A DNA stretch of 64,000 nucleotides from Monoplex corrugatus. Its lineage: Eukaryota; Mollusca; Gastropoda; Littorinimorpha; Ranellidae. The translations under genes and the position numbers were made by a program. Below, one piece after another: positions 1-11,300 of this stretch; positions within the stretch are counted from its first letter, which is position 1; each line of letters opens with the position of its first letter. Where the stretch lies: positions 36,507,723 to 36,571,722 of the forward strand of contig JAPXFY010000031.1 in assembly GCA_030674185.1 (NCBI GenBank), written 5' to 3'. The notes beneath the pieces are model-generated. The model was given only the letters and a program-made list of their open reading frames with translations, made no database searches and was not told the DNA's origin.

Positions 1-44
1 GAATCACAAGCACACACACCCACAGAAGCACCCACACACACACA

Positions 45-76
<32 letters not shown>

Positions 77-77
77 G
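1..77. repeat. CA-rich microsatellite
   Basis: Imperfect (CA)n with interspersed CAAACA and CCCACA units, running off the left edge of the window. Confidence 0.9.
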
Positions 78-135
78 CATGACATGCAAATACAATGACA
101 CATTGACACTAAGACACTATAATGTCACCATTACA

Positions 136-540
136 TTACATGGGGGGAAGGGGGCAGAGATTACCAGTTTTGGGAAACAGGTAAGTTTTGAGGGAGCGTT
201 TGAATGTGGACAGAGAGGGTGAGTATCTAAGAGAGCGAGGTAACTGATTCCAGATGGTTGAAGCTTGATAGGAAAAAGAACGCTGCCCAAACCTTTTAGT
301 GCGGACTATGGGGATACTATAGAGACGGGTATCAGATGAGGACCGCAAAGCTCGAGATGGCGTGTAGAGATGTAACAGATGGGTGAGATACTCAGGACAG
401 GAAGACTCAATAGATTTGAAGCAGAGGCAGGCAATCTTGTAGGATATTCTTTGCTGAACAGGGAGCCAGTGGAGAGAACAGGGTGCTTTCATTCTTCTGG
501 CGATTTTGTATCTTGAATTCAATACACGAAACAGAGTGTC
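136..540 (-). mobile_element. LINE reverse transcriptase C-terminal relic (Rex1/jockey-like)
   Basis: The minus strand carries a 128-residue open frame. It contains a run of residues LHWLPVQQRI, then PSRALRSS, then a FGQRSFSYQA...WNQLP motif, and ends in FKRSLKTYLF. From family knowledge this order (LHWLPV, YxPSRxLRS, FGxRSFxxxAxxxWNxLP, FKxxLKxxLF) is the conserved tail of the polyprotein of Rex1/jockey/CR1-type non-LTR retrotransposons. The RT catalytic core is not present, so this is a 5'-truncated copy. The frame ends normally at 136, close to the element's 3' end, and a CA tract lies beyond. The clade is inferred from the tail motif alone. Confidence 0.75.
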
Positions 541-782
541 ATCCAGTCTGATGAATATAACTGTCGCCCGACAGTTCCCAAACTCCTACAGCAGAAAACT
601 ACCTCAACAAAATTCTGGTGCGTTTGCGACACTGGTACTGATAGTCTGAGCAGCAAGTTTTACCTTAATTTTTAGATTCCACCAAGAAAGATAAGAAGAT
701 GTCAGTCTATTTGTCAAATGTAGGCCCTTTTGTTCCTGAATGTCATGGAGTTCTCCTGAAATTTCCCCTGGTGATGTTTTTT

Positions 783-1340
783 TTACTTGTCTCTAAGCAG
801 GACACACATATCAAAGGTGTTGTGTAACAAATTTAGCATGTGGCAAATATCCAACAAAACATACACATTATGGCCATTGCCACCTGGGTGAGGACAACCG
901 GAATCAAGATTCTTTTGATCCCTACAAACGCCAAGCTCTTTGAGTTTGGACAGGTGATAGGATGGACCATGACAAGACACTGCTTGACTAGACTGACTCT
1001 CTCTGAACCTGACAATCCATGGATAAGAAAAAAAATATCCAACGGAGGCTTTCCATGAATCGTTTACAGCCACAAGCATGAAGACAAGTGCTTCAGTGAT
1101 ATGTCAAACAGTGGTATTGTCAACAGTATTGGTCCCAACATCCACTGATCCCATCATCTTCTCACCATCCCACAGTTAATGTTTTCTGATCGCATTTCAA
1201 CCACTATTAATGAATACATCCCTTTTCCAGCTGCTTTGGCTTTTTCAACTTTCTTCTTCAGTGTACCCAAAATTTCTGAACTGAACCCAGCTTCCTCATC
1301 GACACCATTGTACTATCTCCAGGTAATACTGACGAATGGC
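783..1340 (-). pseudogene. P-element/THAP9-like transposase relic
   Basis: Reading the minus strand in shifting frames gives, in order, a stretch like EILGTLKKKVEKAKAAGKGM (1300-1200), a LVAVNDSWK motif (about 1075-1050), LSGSERVSLVKQCL in another frame (about 1010-970), and HPGGNGHNVYVLLDICHMLNLLHNTF (about 890-805). This order is typical of the RNase-H-fold domain of P-element and THAP9 transposases, where D-x-CHMLKL-x-RN is a hallmark. At least two frameshifts and several stops break it, so it is dead. Its upstream end abuts the mariner-like element at 1347, which probably inserted into it. The family is recognised by motif; no alignment was run. Confidence 0.65.
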
Positions 1341-1346
1341 ATATTA

Positions 1347-2703
1347 CAGGGTGTTTCAAAAAGAATACGCCAAAATCATCACGTGATGTGTCAAAAACGA
1401 AAAAAATTACAAACCTCTAGCATGAACACATGTGTTGTATATACATTCAAGTTTCATTTCATGTTTTATAAGTGCTCAATGTGGCCACCACCGGCAGCGC
1501 GGACAACATCAAGCCGATATGAGAATTCCTCCCAAACGCGCCTCAGCATGTCACGGTCCACCGTGTTGATTGCAGCTGTTATTCGATCTTTCAAGTCATC
1601 GATACTTGCTGGAAGTGGTGGAACATAAACTTGGTCTTTAACATACCCCCACAAGAAAAAGTCACACACAGTGAGGTCCGGGGATCTGGCAGGCCAAGCA
1701 CAGAGAGCAAGGTCTTTAGCACCTCTCCTCCCAATCCATCGCTGAGGCACGTTTTCATTCAGATAAGCTCTAACCCCGAGATGCCAATGGGGTGGTGCTC
1801 CATCTTGCTGAAAAATGAAGTCATTCGAATCTGCTTGCAGTAAAGTGAATAGCCAGTTTTGGAGCATTTCGAGATAGGTTTGTCCTGTAACGGTGTTTCC
1901 TTCAAAGAAAAAGGGACCATAGACCTTGTCTTGAGACACAGCACAGAAGACGTTCACTTTAGGGGAATCTCTTTCATGCTCAACAGTTTCATGTGGGTGA
2001 TCTGTTCCCCAAATGCGCACATTGTGACGATTGACTGTGCCGCTCAAATGGAAAGTCGCTTCGTCACTAAAAACTAAACGTGAAAAGAGAGTTTCATCAC
2101 CTTCCTCCATCTCCAGCATTGACTCACAGAATGTCCTCCGCATCACCTTGTCATCATTAGTAAGTGCTTGGACGAGGCTTAGTTTGTATGGTTTCATATG
2201 TAATCGTCTCTTTAACACACGCCAGACAGTGGTATGAGGGATGGCAAGCTGAAGACTTGCTCGACGTACGGACTTACGTGGGCTGCTCTCAAATGCATCA
2301 TGAATCCTCTCCCCTTGCTCCTCTGTAACACGTGGTCTTCCAGGACTCTTTCCTTTGCACAGACACCCACTCTCTTTAAACTGTCTAACCCACCGTCGAA
2401 TGCTCTCACGATGGGGCGGATCAATGCCGAATTCTGTTCTGAAAGCACGTTGCACCGTGACAATGGCGTTTGTTTTCGCGAACTCAAGCACGCAAAACGC
2501 CTTCTGCTGAGGAGTCGCCATTTTGATTGATCTTCCCACAATTCAGCTGCACCGGAAGTTATACTAACGACAGCGGTGAAACTGACACCCAATCAAACTT
2601 TGATAACTACTCTATCAAATAACCACTGATTCAGTCCACTACAATGCTATAGACCTGAAAAAACTGCGTAATGATTTTGGCGTATTCTTTTTGAAACACC
2701 CTG
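1347..2703 (-). mobile_element. Intact mariner-like DNA transposon
   Basis: The element is 1357 bp long with a perfect 33-bp terminal inverted repeat at 1347-1379 and 2671-2703, beginning CAGGGTGTTTCAAAAAGAAT. TA dinucleotides flank both ends (1345-1346 and 2704-2705), as expected for IS630-Tc1-mariner elements that duplicate TA. Beyond the 33 bp the arms still match at several positions. The single large frame inside (1466-2539) is undamaged. Identical arms and an open transposase frame point to recent insertion. Confidence 0.92.
1466..2539 (-). CDS. Mariner-like transposase (IS630-Tc1-mariner superfamily)
   Basis: A 357-residue protein that would cut and paste its own element by TA-targeted transposition. 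An N-terminal helix-turn-helix region covers about residues 8-70, with a GRPRVTEEQ motif near 65-75 and a second HTH after it. The DDE/D catalytic core follows: first Asp in FSDEATFHLSG, second in FQQDGAPPHW, and the third in the SPDLTVCDFFLWG block. There are 41 residues between the second Asp and the Asp of SPDL, and 46 to the Asp of VCD; the wide spacing sets it apart from classical mariner D34D. Met1 (2539) and Met7 (2521) are both possible starts; Met7, opening MATPQQKAF, resembles the family start. No internal stop is present. The protein lies wholly within the inverted repeats. The superfamily is certain; the exact subfamily is not. Confidence 0.92.
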   Translation of the reverse strand: MGRSIKMATPQQKAFCVLEFAKTNAIVTVQRAFRTEFGIDPPHRESIRRWVRQFKESGCLCKGKSPGRPRVTEEQGERIHDAFESSPRKSVRRASLQLAIPHTTVWRVLKRRLHMKPYKLSLVQALTNDDKVMRRTFCESMLEMEEGDETLFSRLVFSDEATFHLSGTVNRHNVRIWGTDHPHETVEHERDSPKVNVFCAVSQDKVYGPFFFEGNTVTGQTYLEMLQNWLFTLLQADSNDFIFQQDGAPPHWHLGVRAYLNENVPQRWIGRRGAKDLALCAWPARSPDLTVCDFFLWGYVKDQVYVPPLPASIDDLKDRITAAINTVDRDMLRRVWEEFSYRLDVVRAAGGGHIEHL

Positions 2704-2705
2704 TA

Positions 2706-3261
2706 TTATAAGCTTTTGTGGAATACAGCTGTAACATTAATGTAAATGCCTTCAATGAAGGTGGAGATTCAACTATAGTTTTGTTTGTTTCTGACGTCAA
2801 CAACCTCTTCATCAGCTGAAGAGGTATCCCCTGAAAACACTAATTCTAAAATTTCAGAATATAAGTCTGAAACAAGCTTTTTGTCTATGAAGGTTTCAGT
2901 CACATGGTCAAAGAAGTAACTTTTAAAAAAATTTGCATTTTTTGTTCCGTTCTAGCTCCAATTTCTTCTTATAGCCTACTCTTCAAACGTGTCCAATGTG
3001 TCATCTAGCTCTTTATATTTTCCGTGGACTTTTAAAACAAAATGAGTGGTGTGATCCTGCATCACCGCCAAAAGGAATAGAGGCCTCCTCGTGTGTTGCC
3101 TCCATCACAGCACGTTGTGGGTCACTCTCATTTCTGTCTTTAGGGGACTTTTGATGGGTCACTTTCTGGTAACACAGGGACCAGGGTGCCTGACATTTAA
3201 AATCATGGTCGTATGTACCATATAATACACATGCACGCACACTCATCACTCTCTCTTTCAC
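2706..3261. other. Unassigned stretch, possibly more P-element relic
   Basis: No intact frame and no recognised motif. It sits on the far side of the mariner insertion from the P-like relic and could be its continuation, but I cannot show homology. Confidence 0.3.
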
Positions 3262-3310
3262 TCACACACACACACACACACACACGCGCACGCACGCACG
3301 CACACTCACA
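3262..3310. repeat. (CA)n then (CGCA)n microsatellite
   Basis: Pure CA units pass into CGCA units. A GT/GTGC tract of similar composition on the opposite strand lies about 120 bp further on. Confidence 0.9.
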
Positions 3311-3423
3311 TGAATTTTAATATGAAGGCAGATCTACGTATGACATATAAAGCGCTAGGCGTATGTTAAATAATATGCTCTCTATAATTTTCCATTGCTT
3401 TCATTCTTTCTCCCCATTTATAG

Positions 3424-3474
3424 TCGTGCGTGTGTGTGTGTGTGTGTGTCGTGCGTGCGTGCGTGCGTGCGTGA
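3424..3474. repeat. (GT)n/(GTGC)n microsatellite
   Basis: GTGT units followed by six GCGT units. Together with the CA/CGCA tract at 3262-3310 it forms an inverted pair. Confidence 0.9.
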
Positions 3475-3857
3475 TGTCTGTTTTAGCGCTTAGATTTGAT
3501 TTTATCAAGATTTTGCGCTATATAAATAAAATATTGTATTGTATTGTATATTGTATAAACGAAGGGAAGTCAGAAATGGCTTCAAAATTAACCGGACAAA
3601 AATGCTTTACCCGTGGAATGTTTTTCCATCGGTCAGTGCACTACAGTTTATGCATCCTCATGCTACACACTGTTGCATCGTGTCTTTCTCAAATATTCAT
3701 TCATAGTCATAGTCATAGTCATAGTCATAGTCATTTCTTTTTTTGTCACGATGGATGTGATCACGCCAAACTTAGGCTGCTCTCCCCCAATGACAGCGCA
3801 TCGCCAAGGTGCAGGGCCAACCATTTAAAAACGAATCTTTTTTGGATCAAGACTTCT

Positions 3858-4085
3858 GGCGGGCCCCAGTAGCTCAGTTGGTTTGAGCTTCGGATTCACA
3901 TGCTAATGGTTGTGGGTTCGAATCCCGGGGTGCGCTATATTAAAACTGGCTTTCTCACCGTCCCATCTTAACATCATTGTTGTTCTGGTGGTGTCAGTAT
4001 AGGATTAGACAAGTCCCCATTCCCCCACTTCCCGGGGATGGTTATCACCTGGGGTGGGTGTCGACGTAAAAACTGAACCAAACCA
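3858..4085 (+). mobile_element. tRNA-derived SINE (SINE-A), full length
   Basis: The head resembles a tRNA gene: an A-box-like TAGCTCAGTTGG with a paired D stem (GCTC/GAGC), then a B-box GGTTCGAATCC. The anticodon arm does not fold, so this is not a functional tRNA. A tRNA-unrelated body and a short A/C-rich tail (AAAACTGAACCAAACC) follow. The 228-bp unit is flanked by a 12-bp direct repeat, ATCAAGACTTCT, at 3846-3857 and 4086-4097, which is the target-site duplication expected for a retroposon. Confidence 0.85.
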
Positions 4086-4097
4086 ATCAAGACTTCT

Positions 4098-4844
4098 TGA
4101 AAGGCAAGAGGGCTAATTGGCCTTCAATGGGAGGGACCCAGGAATTGAATCTCTCTTCTCTCTTCTCTCTCTCAATATTTTATGCCAGGGCAGGTGGGCG
4201 CATGCCATGCTCTTCACAATTTTCAACTGCCGTGGGATCTTTTAGTGTGCGCAAGCTAGAAGGCACACAGGTCCAACTCGTCTTTCGTCCCCGTTCGAAG
4301 GACTAAACGTTCAGTTCGAGTTTAAAACCAAGCCCCTGCTGGACTCACCTCTCAGTCGGCGGAAGTCAGTCAAAAAAATCAGACCAATTTAGGGTGGCGT
4401 GATGGCGATTAGACAGTGATATGTTCTGTCAGTACTGTTGTACAGTGGGTGGCTGTTTTTAACTGGTAGGGAAGCCGAGCCCTCCAGATTCAGGCTTTGA
4501 AGCGGTTGCAAAGGAAGTGTCTCTCCACTCCAGGTCGAAAGTGAAAAGTGGAAGCCATCTTTGTTGACAATTCCATAGCAAAACCCAGTGTGAGTTTTAT
4601 TGCGTATGGTTTGTCTGTAAGACAGAGACATCTAATCATACGCCACACGCCAACCCGATTAATTTTAACTGTTCTGTTTTTGTTTTCAGAGGATGAAAAT
4701 ATTGGATTCACGGAGTAAGGCGTACAGTAATTCTGTTTATAGAGGTTATCAAATTGAGGAGTTCATCTTAGTTTTGCCCCCTTTGATCTCACGGGATCAG
4801 TATTACGTGCGTGTTCTAAAGTTACAGACCTATGTGTTGATTCT

Positions 4845-4845
<1 letters not shown>
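4098..4845. other. Unassigned stretch
   Basis: No recognisable coding region, inverted repeat or tandem unit. Short frames on both strands lack homology that I recognise. Confidence 0.4.
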
Positions 4846-4847
<2 letters not shown>

Positions 4848-4926
<79 letters not shown>

Positions 4927-5001
4927 TGCGTGCGTGGTGTGCGTGCGTGCGTGCGTGCGTGGTGTGTGTGTGTGTGTGTGTGTGGTGTGTGTGTGTGTGC
5001 A
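4848..5001. repeat. (GT)n microsatellite with GTGC islands
   Basis: A roughly 150-bp GT tract with interspersed GCGT blocks. The open frames of Cys-Val or Thr-His repeats across it are repeat artefacts. A C16-17 homopolymer follows at 5090-5106. Confidence 0.95.
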
Positions 5002-5106
5002 ACAATTTGTATGAAAATTCTGGGACTGTGTTGTCGCCACCATGGCACTGCAATTACTGAATATCATATCTTATATTCTTTGTTCACTACCCCCCCCCCC
5101 CCCCCC

Positions 5107-5636
5107 TATTCTGTTAAAAAAATCAGGACATTTTTTATGGGGGAGGGGACATATCACAGGAACGCCTTAGGGCGACAGATGCATTGAGACAGATTTGATG
5201 TCCCAGTAGAATGGATCGGTATATTAACAGCAAACACCACAGGCCACTAGCACGTATCACATTTAGGAAAGTAATGTCAGTCGCCATCGTCCAGTACCGT
5301 ACTCAACTTTTTGCAGTTGGGCACAGAAACGGGATATGGCTGTAATGGCGGCAATAAACAGGTATTAAATTGGATGGATCATTAGATGGATCAGTACCAC
5401 AGACCTGTGAAGTGACCGCGTCAAAAACCAGAAGCCAGTATCAAGAAATAACGCCACTATTCTCCACTTTGGGGAGCTGGGCAGTTCTAAGGGGTGACGC
5501 TTAACAGTAAAAGTCACCGTCTGAAACTGACTTTTGAAAAAGGCGTATTAAATGGCCGAGGGTAACGTTAGCTATAGCCACCACATGCCACGATTACAAT
5601 TCGAGTCTTTCAAGTTTTCAAGTAGGGCTTTAGAGA
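5107..5636. other. Unassigned stretch
   Basis: Non-repetitive to the eye, with no supportable gene. Confidence 0.35.
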
Positions 5637-5637
5637 T

Positions 5638-7135
5638 CATCATCATCATCATCATCAGGTGTCCTTGCCGCATGGCGTTGATGAATATGGACTTCCATCT
5701 GTCTCTATCTCTTGTTGCCTCAAGCATCTCTTCCACCTCCCTGTCTTCAGCCACTCTGCAAGTCCGTCTAGTATCTTCTCCCTGGGTCTACCCGGTGCTC
5801 TCCTTCCCTCCAACTTTCCCGTTGTGAGCAGGTGTTTCAATTCCCCCTTCCTGATAAAATGGCCTATGAATGTTGCCTGCCTTTTCCTAATCTTCCTTAT
5901 GAATGATCTACTTGTGTCTGCCTCCATCAGACTGTCTCGTTTGTTTTCTTTGTTGTCCATGGAACTCTCAACATCCTTCTTAGAAACCACATCTCGGCTG
6001 CCTCAATCTTGTTCTTTGGGTTTGCTTGTTGACTGTCCACGCCTCGCAACCGTACATCAGTATTGATTCTATATAACATTCAAGAACTCTCTTCCTGATG
6101 TTAATTGATAGGCATTTATTGGTAAGAATGCTCTCCATCTTCTTGATTGTTGTTTTTGCATGTTAAGTACCTCCGTAAAATGCTCTACCCATCTTTTTTT
6201 TGTTTCTTGTCCAAACTCAGCACAACGTCTCTTTTTTATTCTTGATGGGGACATTTCTGTTACTCCTTTTGCCACATAGCTGTTTAGTGACAGTGTAGAT
6301 TGCTGCCTAGTTGCCCCTATATGCTGCATTTTGTGTTTCAGTATCAAGAGCATCTATACTCTTTCCGTCCGCTTTTGCACTCGACTTAACCTTTTTGTCG
6401 GTCTTCTTGTGCAACTCTTTGGCTTCCTTCAAGGCTGCTTCTCCTCCATGTTCTGCCTCAAAGACTTTGAGTTCTGGTTGTTTTCTGTCCTGAAGAGTGT
6501 TCCAGGTATCATCCGTCATCCATGGCTGGGACTGCTTGTGTTTGTGTCTTCTCTGCTTCATCTTAACCTCGGCTATGCACAGTACAGGCAATGGTCGCTC
6601 CCAGCATCAACTCCTCTGTATGCCCTGGCATCTTGTTTACTTGAACGGTATCTGTTGTATGGTGTCCAAGGTTGTCATAGCCGAGGGGTGGCAATGGGGA
6701 CAAGCTCCCATTGTCTATAAAATGCCCCTCACGGCGCGCGTCTCCAATAGCCTCTGACAACTAAGTCCAGCTCCTAGCCTGCTCGCGTGGCTTAGATACT
6801 CGTATAAGCCCTGCGGAACTGCTACTACTGACAGAGAAGGGGTGAAGGCGGGTTACTGGCGCCTGAAAACCAGTGCTTTGGGTAGATGGGGCTCATCAGT
6901 CTGGGAAGACAGCTCATCTAAGAGAAGGAAAACTCAGATTTCAAACCTCCGCTGCCTTGCGGCCATACCCACTCATAGGAAAGGCTTCGGGAGTCAACCC
7001 TGAGGAAAAATCCGGAGTCGGAGTCCCTAAGGCAGTTTGCCGTTGTCTACAACCTCGTTCTGGCAACTCCTGCGTCGCCCCTGGTACCAGGCGTACAGGC
7101 CTCCGTCTTTCCCCTGGATTCTACTAGTGGCGAGG
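5638..7135 (-). mobile_element. RTE-like LINE, internally deleted
   Basis: Minus-strand element whose 3' end is a (ATG)n tail at about 5638-5656, written (ATC)n on the plus strand. Working upstream, 5655-6130 encodes the polyprotein C-terminus: AAEMWFLRR-like remnants, RQATFIGHFIRKGELKHLL, and GRRAPGRPREKILDGLAEWL. At about 6130-6150 the sequence jumps to a region that normally precedes the RT domain (6150-6590: CAEFGQETKKRWVEHFTEVLNMQ, and before it PWMTDDTWNTLQDRK). The RT fingers and palm are therefore deleted. 6600-7135 has no frame and is probably 5' leader. The RTE-type assignment rests on the microsatellite tail and C-terminal motifs and is tentative; a longer copy of the same family lies at 36061. 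Confidence 0.8.
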
Positions 7136-7645
7136 AGAGGGGGATCTGCTGAATGGGCAACAGCTCGTCCTCCATATTCACTTGCCCAGGCCTGCACCTA
7201 GACAGCTCAAGAATCGGCCTGCACAGCTACAGCAGAAAGTGCACGTCATGACCACAACGCCTCCTGGTGCAGACTATCATCTCCTGAGATGTGAAGAGGC
7301 CGACGATCTGTTGTACGCATTGCCTATTGCTTTTTCCAAATGTCTGTTTTGCCTGAAAGTTTCCTGGATTATACACAGTGCCCTGAATCCACCTGCTGTC
7401 GGTCACACAAACAAAGCATGATATTGATTCATTCTCAGTTCAGTTCAGTAAGGCAAGGTAAACTTTACATGGACTTTGTACTCGATTTCGTAATGTCCAT
7501 CATGTTGCCAAGCTGTGAAACTGAACATCTGCGCGAAATGCGTGAGATGCTTTCATAACCCTACACCTGACATTGAAGAAGAATTTTGTAATAAAATGTA
7601 TGAATCATCAACAGCAAATTCTTATTTGAGAGACTCTTGTTTATA
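7136..7645. other. Unassigned stretch
   Basis: Only short, unrecognised frames. Confidence 0.3.
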
Positions 7646-7649
7646 TATC

Positions 7650-7872
7650 TGTCCGTCTGTCTGTCTGCCCGTCTGTCTCTCTCAGTCTCTGTCTGTCTGT
7701 GTGTGTCTGTCTGTGTGTGTCTTCTGTGTGTGTCTGTCTCTCTCTCTCTCTCTCACAGAGAAAGAGAGAGAAGAAGAGAGAGAGAGAGAGAGACAACAGA
7801 GATAGAGAGTGTGTTGTGTGTGTGTGTGTGTGGTGTGTGTGTGTGTGTGTGTGTGGTGTGTGTGTGTATGAA
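7650..7872. repeat. Compound microsatellite (GTCT)n, (CT)n, (GA)n, (GT)n
   Basis: GTCT units grade into CT, then GA, then GT. The CT and GA blocks are complementary and adjacent, so this segment could fold as a hairpin. Confidence 0.95.
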
Positions 7873-8365
7873 TGCGCATGTGTGCGCACGCGCTTGTGTG
7901 CGTATGTGTGTATGCATGCAACAATTTGTAAGCAAATTTTAGGATCGTGTTGTCGTCACCACTGCACTGCAATTCTGGTATTTTCATTGTTTCATACAGC
8001 TCTTGCTCAAACCTGCAAATAACATTTGGTGACGCATTCACATTTCCCGACTGGCATTTTCAGAATCAAAATTGCATGAATTGTTATCCTCATGTAGTCC
8101 TCCCTTTACTTTTCTATTTTACTGTTCTGTTTCAAAGCCAAAAATGATTTCTTTAGCTGCATGTGATGCAATCTCTTTTCAAGTTAGTGTCAGAATTTTG
8201 CCTTCAACAGCACTCCAAGTGATTTCAGCTGACTTTGCAAAGTACTTGAAAATATGTCCATGTCTGAAGTAAGCCACTTGCTTTTGATTTCATTATAAAT
8301 GCGTTCTCATGGCAATTTGTTTACCCCGTATGTCACATACGAAGAGACAAAATACTTCTCAAATA

Positions 8366-11300
8366 GATCACGAAAATCATGGCGCGATGTTTCCGATAGA
8401 TCACAAACAATCATAGCGTGATGTTTCTAACAGATCACTAACAATCACGGCGTGATGTTTCTAACAGATCACTAACAATCACGGCGTGATGTTTCTAACA
8501 GATCACTAACAATCATGGCGTGATGTTTCTAACAGATCACTAACAATCATGGCGTGATGTTTCTAACAGATCACTGACAATCATGGCGTGATGTTTCTAA
8601 CAGGTCACTAACAATCATAGCGTGATGTTTCTAACAGGTCATTAACAATCATGGCGTGATGTTTCTAACAGATCACTAACAATCATAGCGTGATGTTTCT
8701 AATAGATCACTAACAATCATAGCGTGATGTTTCTAATAGATCACTAACAATCATGGTGTGATGTTTCTAATAGATCACTAACAATCATAGCGTGATGTTT
8801 CTAATAGATCACTAACAATCATGGTGTGATGTTTCTAATAGATCACTAACAATCATAGCGTGATGTTTCTAATAGATCACTAACAATCATGGTGTGATGT
8901 TTCTAATAGATCACTAACAATCATAGCGTGATGTTTCTAATAGATCACTAACAATCATGGTGTGATGTTTCTAATAGATCACTAACAATCATAGCGTGAT
9001 GTTTCTAATAGATCACTAACAATCACGGCATGATGTTTCTAACAGATCACAAACAATCATAGCGTGATGTTTCTAACAGATCACCAACAATCATGCGTGA
9101 TGTTTCTAACAGATCACTAACAATCATAGTGTGATGTTTCTAATAGATCACTAACAATCATGGCGTGATGTTTCTAACAGATCACAAACAATCATGGCGT
9201 GACATTTCTAACAGATCACAAACAATCATAGCGTGATGTTTCTAACAGATCACAAACAATCATAGCGTGATGTTTCTAACAGATCACAAACAATCACGGC
9301 GTGATGTTTCTAACAGATCACTAACAATCACGGCTTGATGTTTTTAACAGATCACAAACAATCATAGCGTGATGTTTCTAATAGATCACTAACAATCATA
9401 GCGTGATGTTTCTAACAGATCACTAACAATCATATCGTGATGTTTCTAACAGATCACTAACAATCATAGCGTGATGTTTCTAATAGATCACTAACAATCA
9501 TAGCGTGATGTTTCTAATAGATCACAATCATGGCGTGATGTTTCTAATAGATCACTAACAATCATAGCGTGATGTTTCTAACAGATCACTAACAATCATA
9601 GCGTGATGTTTCTAACAGATCACAAACAATCATAGCGTGATGTTTCTAACAGATCACTAACAATCATAGCGTGATGTTTCTGACAGATCACTAACAATCA
9701 TAGCGTGATGTTTCTAACATATCACTAACAATCATAGCGTTATGTTTCTAACAGATCACTAACAATCATAGCGTGATGTTTCTAACAGATCACTAACAAT
9801 CACGGCATGATGTTCCTAACAGATCACAAACAATCATAGCGTGATATTCCTAACAGATCACTAACAATCATGGCATGATGTTCCTAACAGATCACAAACA
9901 ATCATGGCATGATGTTCCTAACAGATCACTAACAATCATGGCATGATGTTCCTAACAGATCACAAATAATCATGGCATGATGTTCCTAACAGATCACTAA
10001 CAATCATAGCGTGATGTTTCTAACAGATCACTAACAATCATAGCGTGATGTTTCTAATAGATCACTAACAATATTAGCGTGATGTTTCTAACAGATCACT
10101 AACAATCATAGCGTGATATTTCTAACAGATCACTAACAATCATAGCGTGATGTTTCTAACAGATCACTAACAATCATAGCGTGATGTTTCTAACAGATCA
10201 CTAAACAATCATAGCGTGATGTTTCTAACAGATCACAAACAATCATAGCGTGATGTTTCTAACAGATCACTAACAATCATAGCGTGATGTTTCTAACACA
10301 TCACTAACAATCATAGCGTGATGTTTCTAACAGATCACTAACAATCACGGCATGATGTTTCTAACAGATCACTAACAATCATAGCGTGATGTTTCTAACA
10401 GATCACTAACAAAATAGCGTGATGTTTATCAACAGAGTCACAAACAATCATAGCGTGATGTTTCTAACAGATCACAATCAGTTGTGATGTTTCTAACAGA
10501 TCACTAACAAAAATAGCGTGATGTTTCTAACAGATCACAAACAATCATAGCGTGATGTTTCTAACAGATCACAATCATAGCGTGATGTTTCTAACAGATC
10601 ACAATAATCATAGCGTGATGTTTCTAACAGATCACAGACAATCATAGCGTGATGTTTCTAACAGATCACAATCATAGCGTGATGTTTCTAACAGATCACT
10701 AACAATCATAGCGTGATGTTTCTAACAGATCACAATCATAGCGTGATGTTTCTAACAGATCACTAACAATCATAGCGATGATGTTTCTAACAGATCACTA
10801 ACAATCATAGCGTGATGTTTCTAACAGATCACTAACAATCATAGCGTGATGTTTCTAACAGATCACTAACAATCATAGCATGATGTTTCTAACAGATCAC
10901 TAACAATCATGGCGTGATGTTTCTAACAGATCACTAACAATCATAGCGTGATGTTTCTAACAGATCACTAACAATCATAGCGTGATGTTTCTAACAGATC
11001 ACAAACAATCACAGCGTGATGTTTCTAACAGATCACTAACAATCATAGCGTGATGTTTCTAACAGATCACTAACAATCATAGCGTGATGTTTCTAACAGA
11101 TCACTAACAATCATTGCGTGATGTTTCTAACAGATCACAAACAGTCATAGCGTGATGTTTCTAACAGATCACTAACAATCACGGCGTGATGTTTCTAACA
11201 GATCACTAATAATCACGGCATGATGTTCCTAACAGATCACAATCATAGCGTGATATTCCTAACAGATCACTAACAATCATGGCATGATGTTCCTAACAGA

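Noticed and set aside
3858..3935. Functional tRNA gene
   Set aside because: D-arm and T-loop motifs are present, but the acceptor and anticodon stems do not pair. The unit continues into a SINE body with target duplications.
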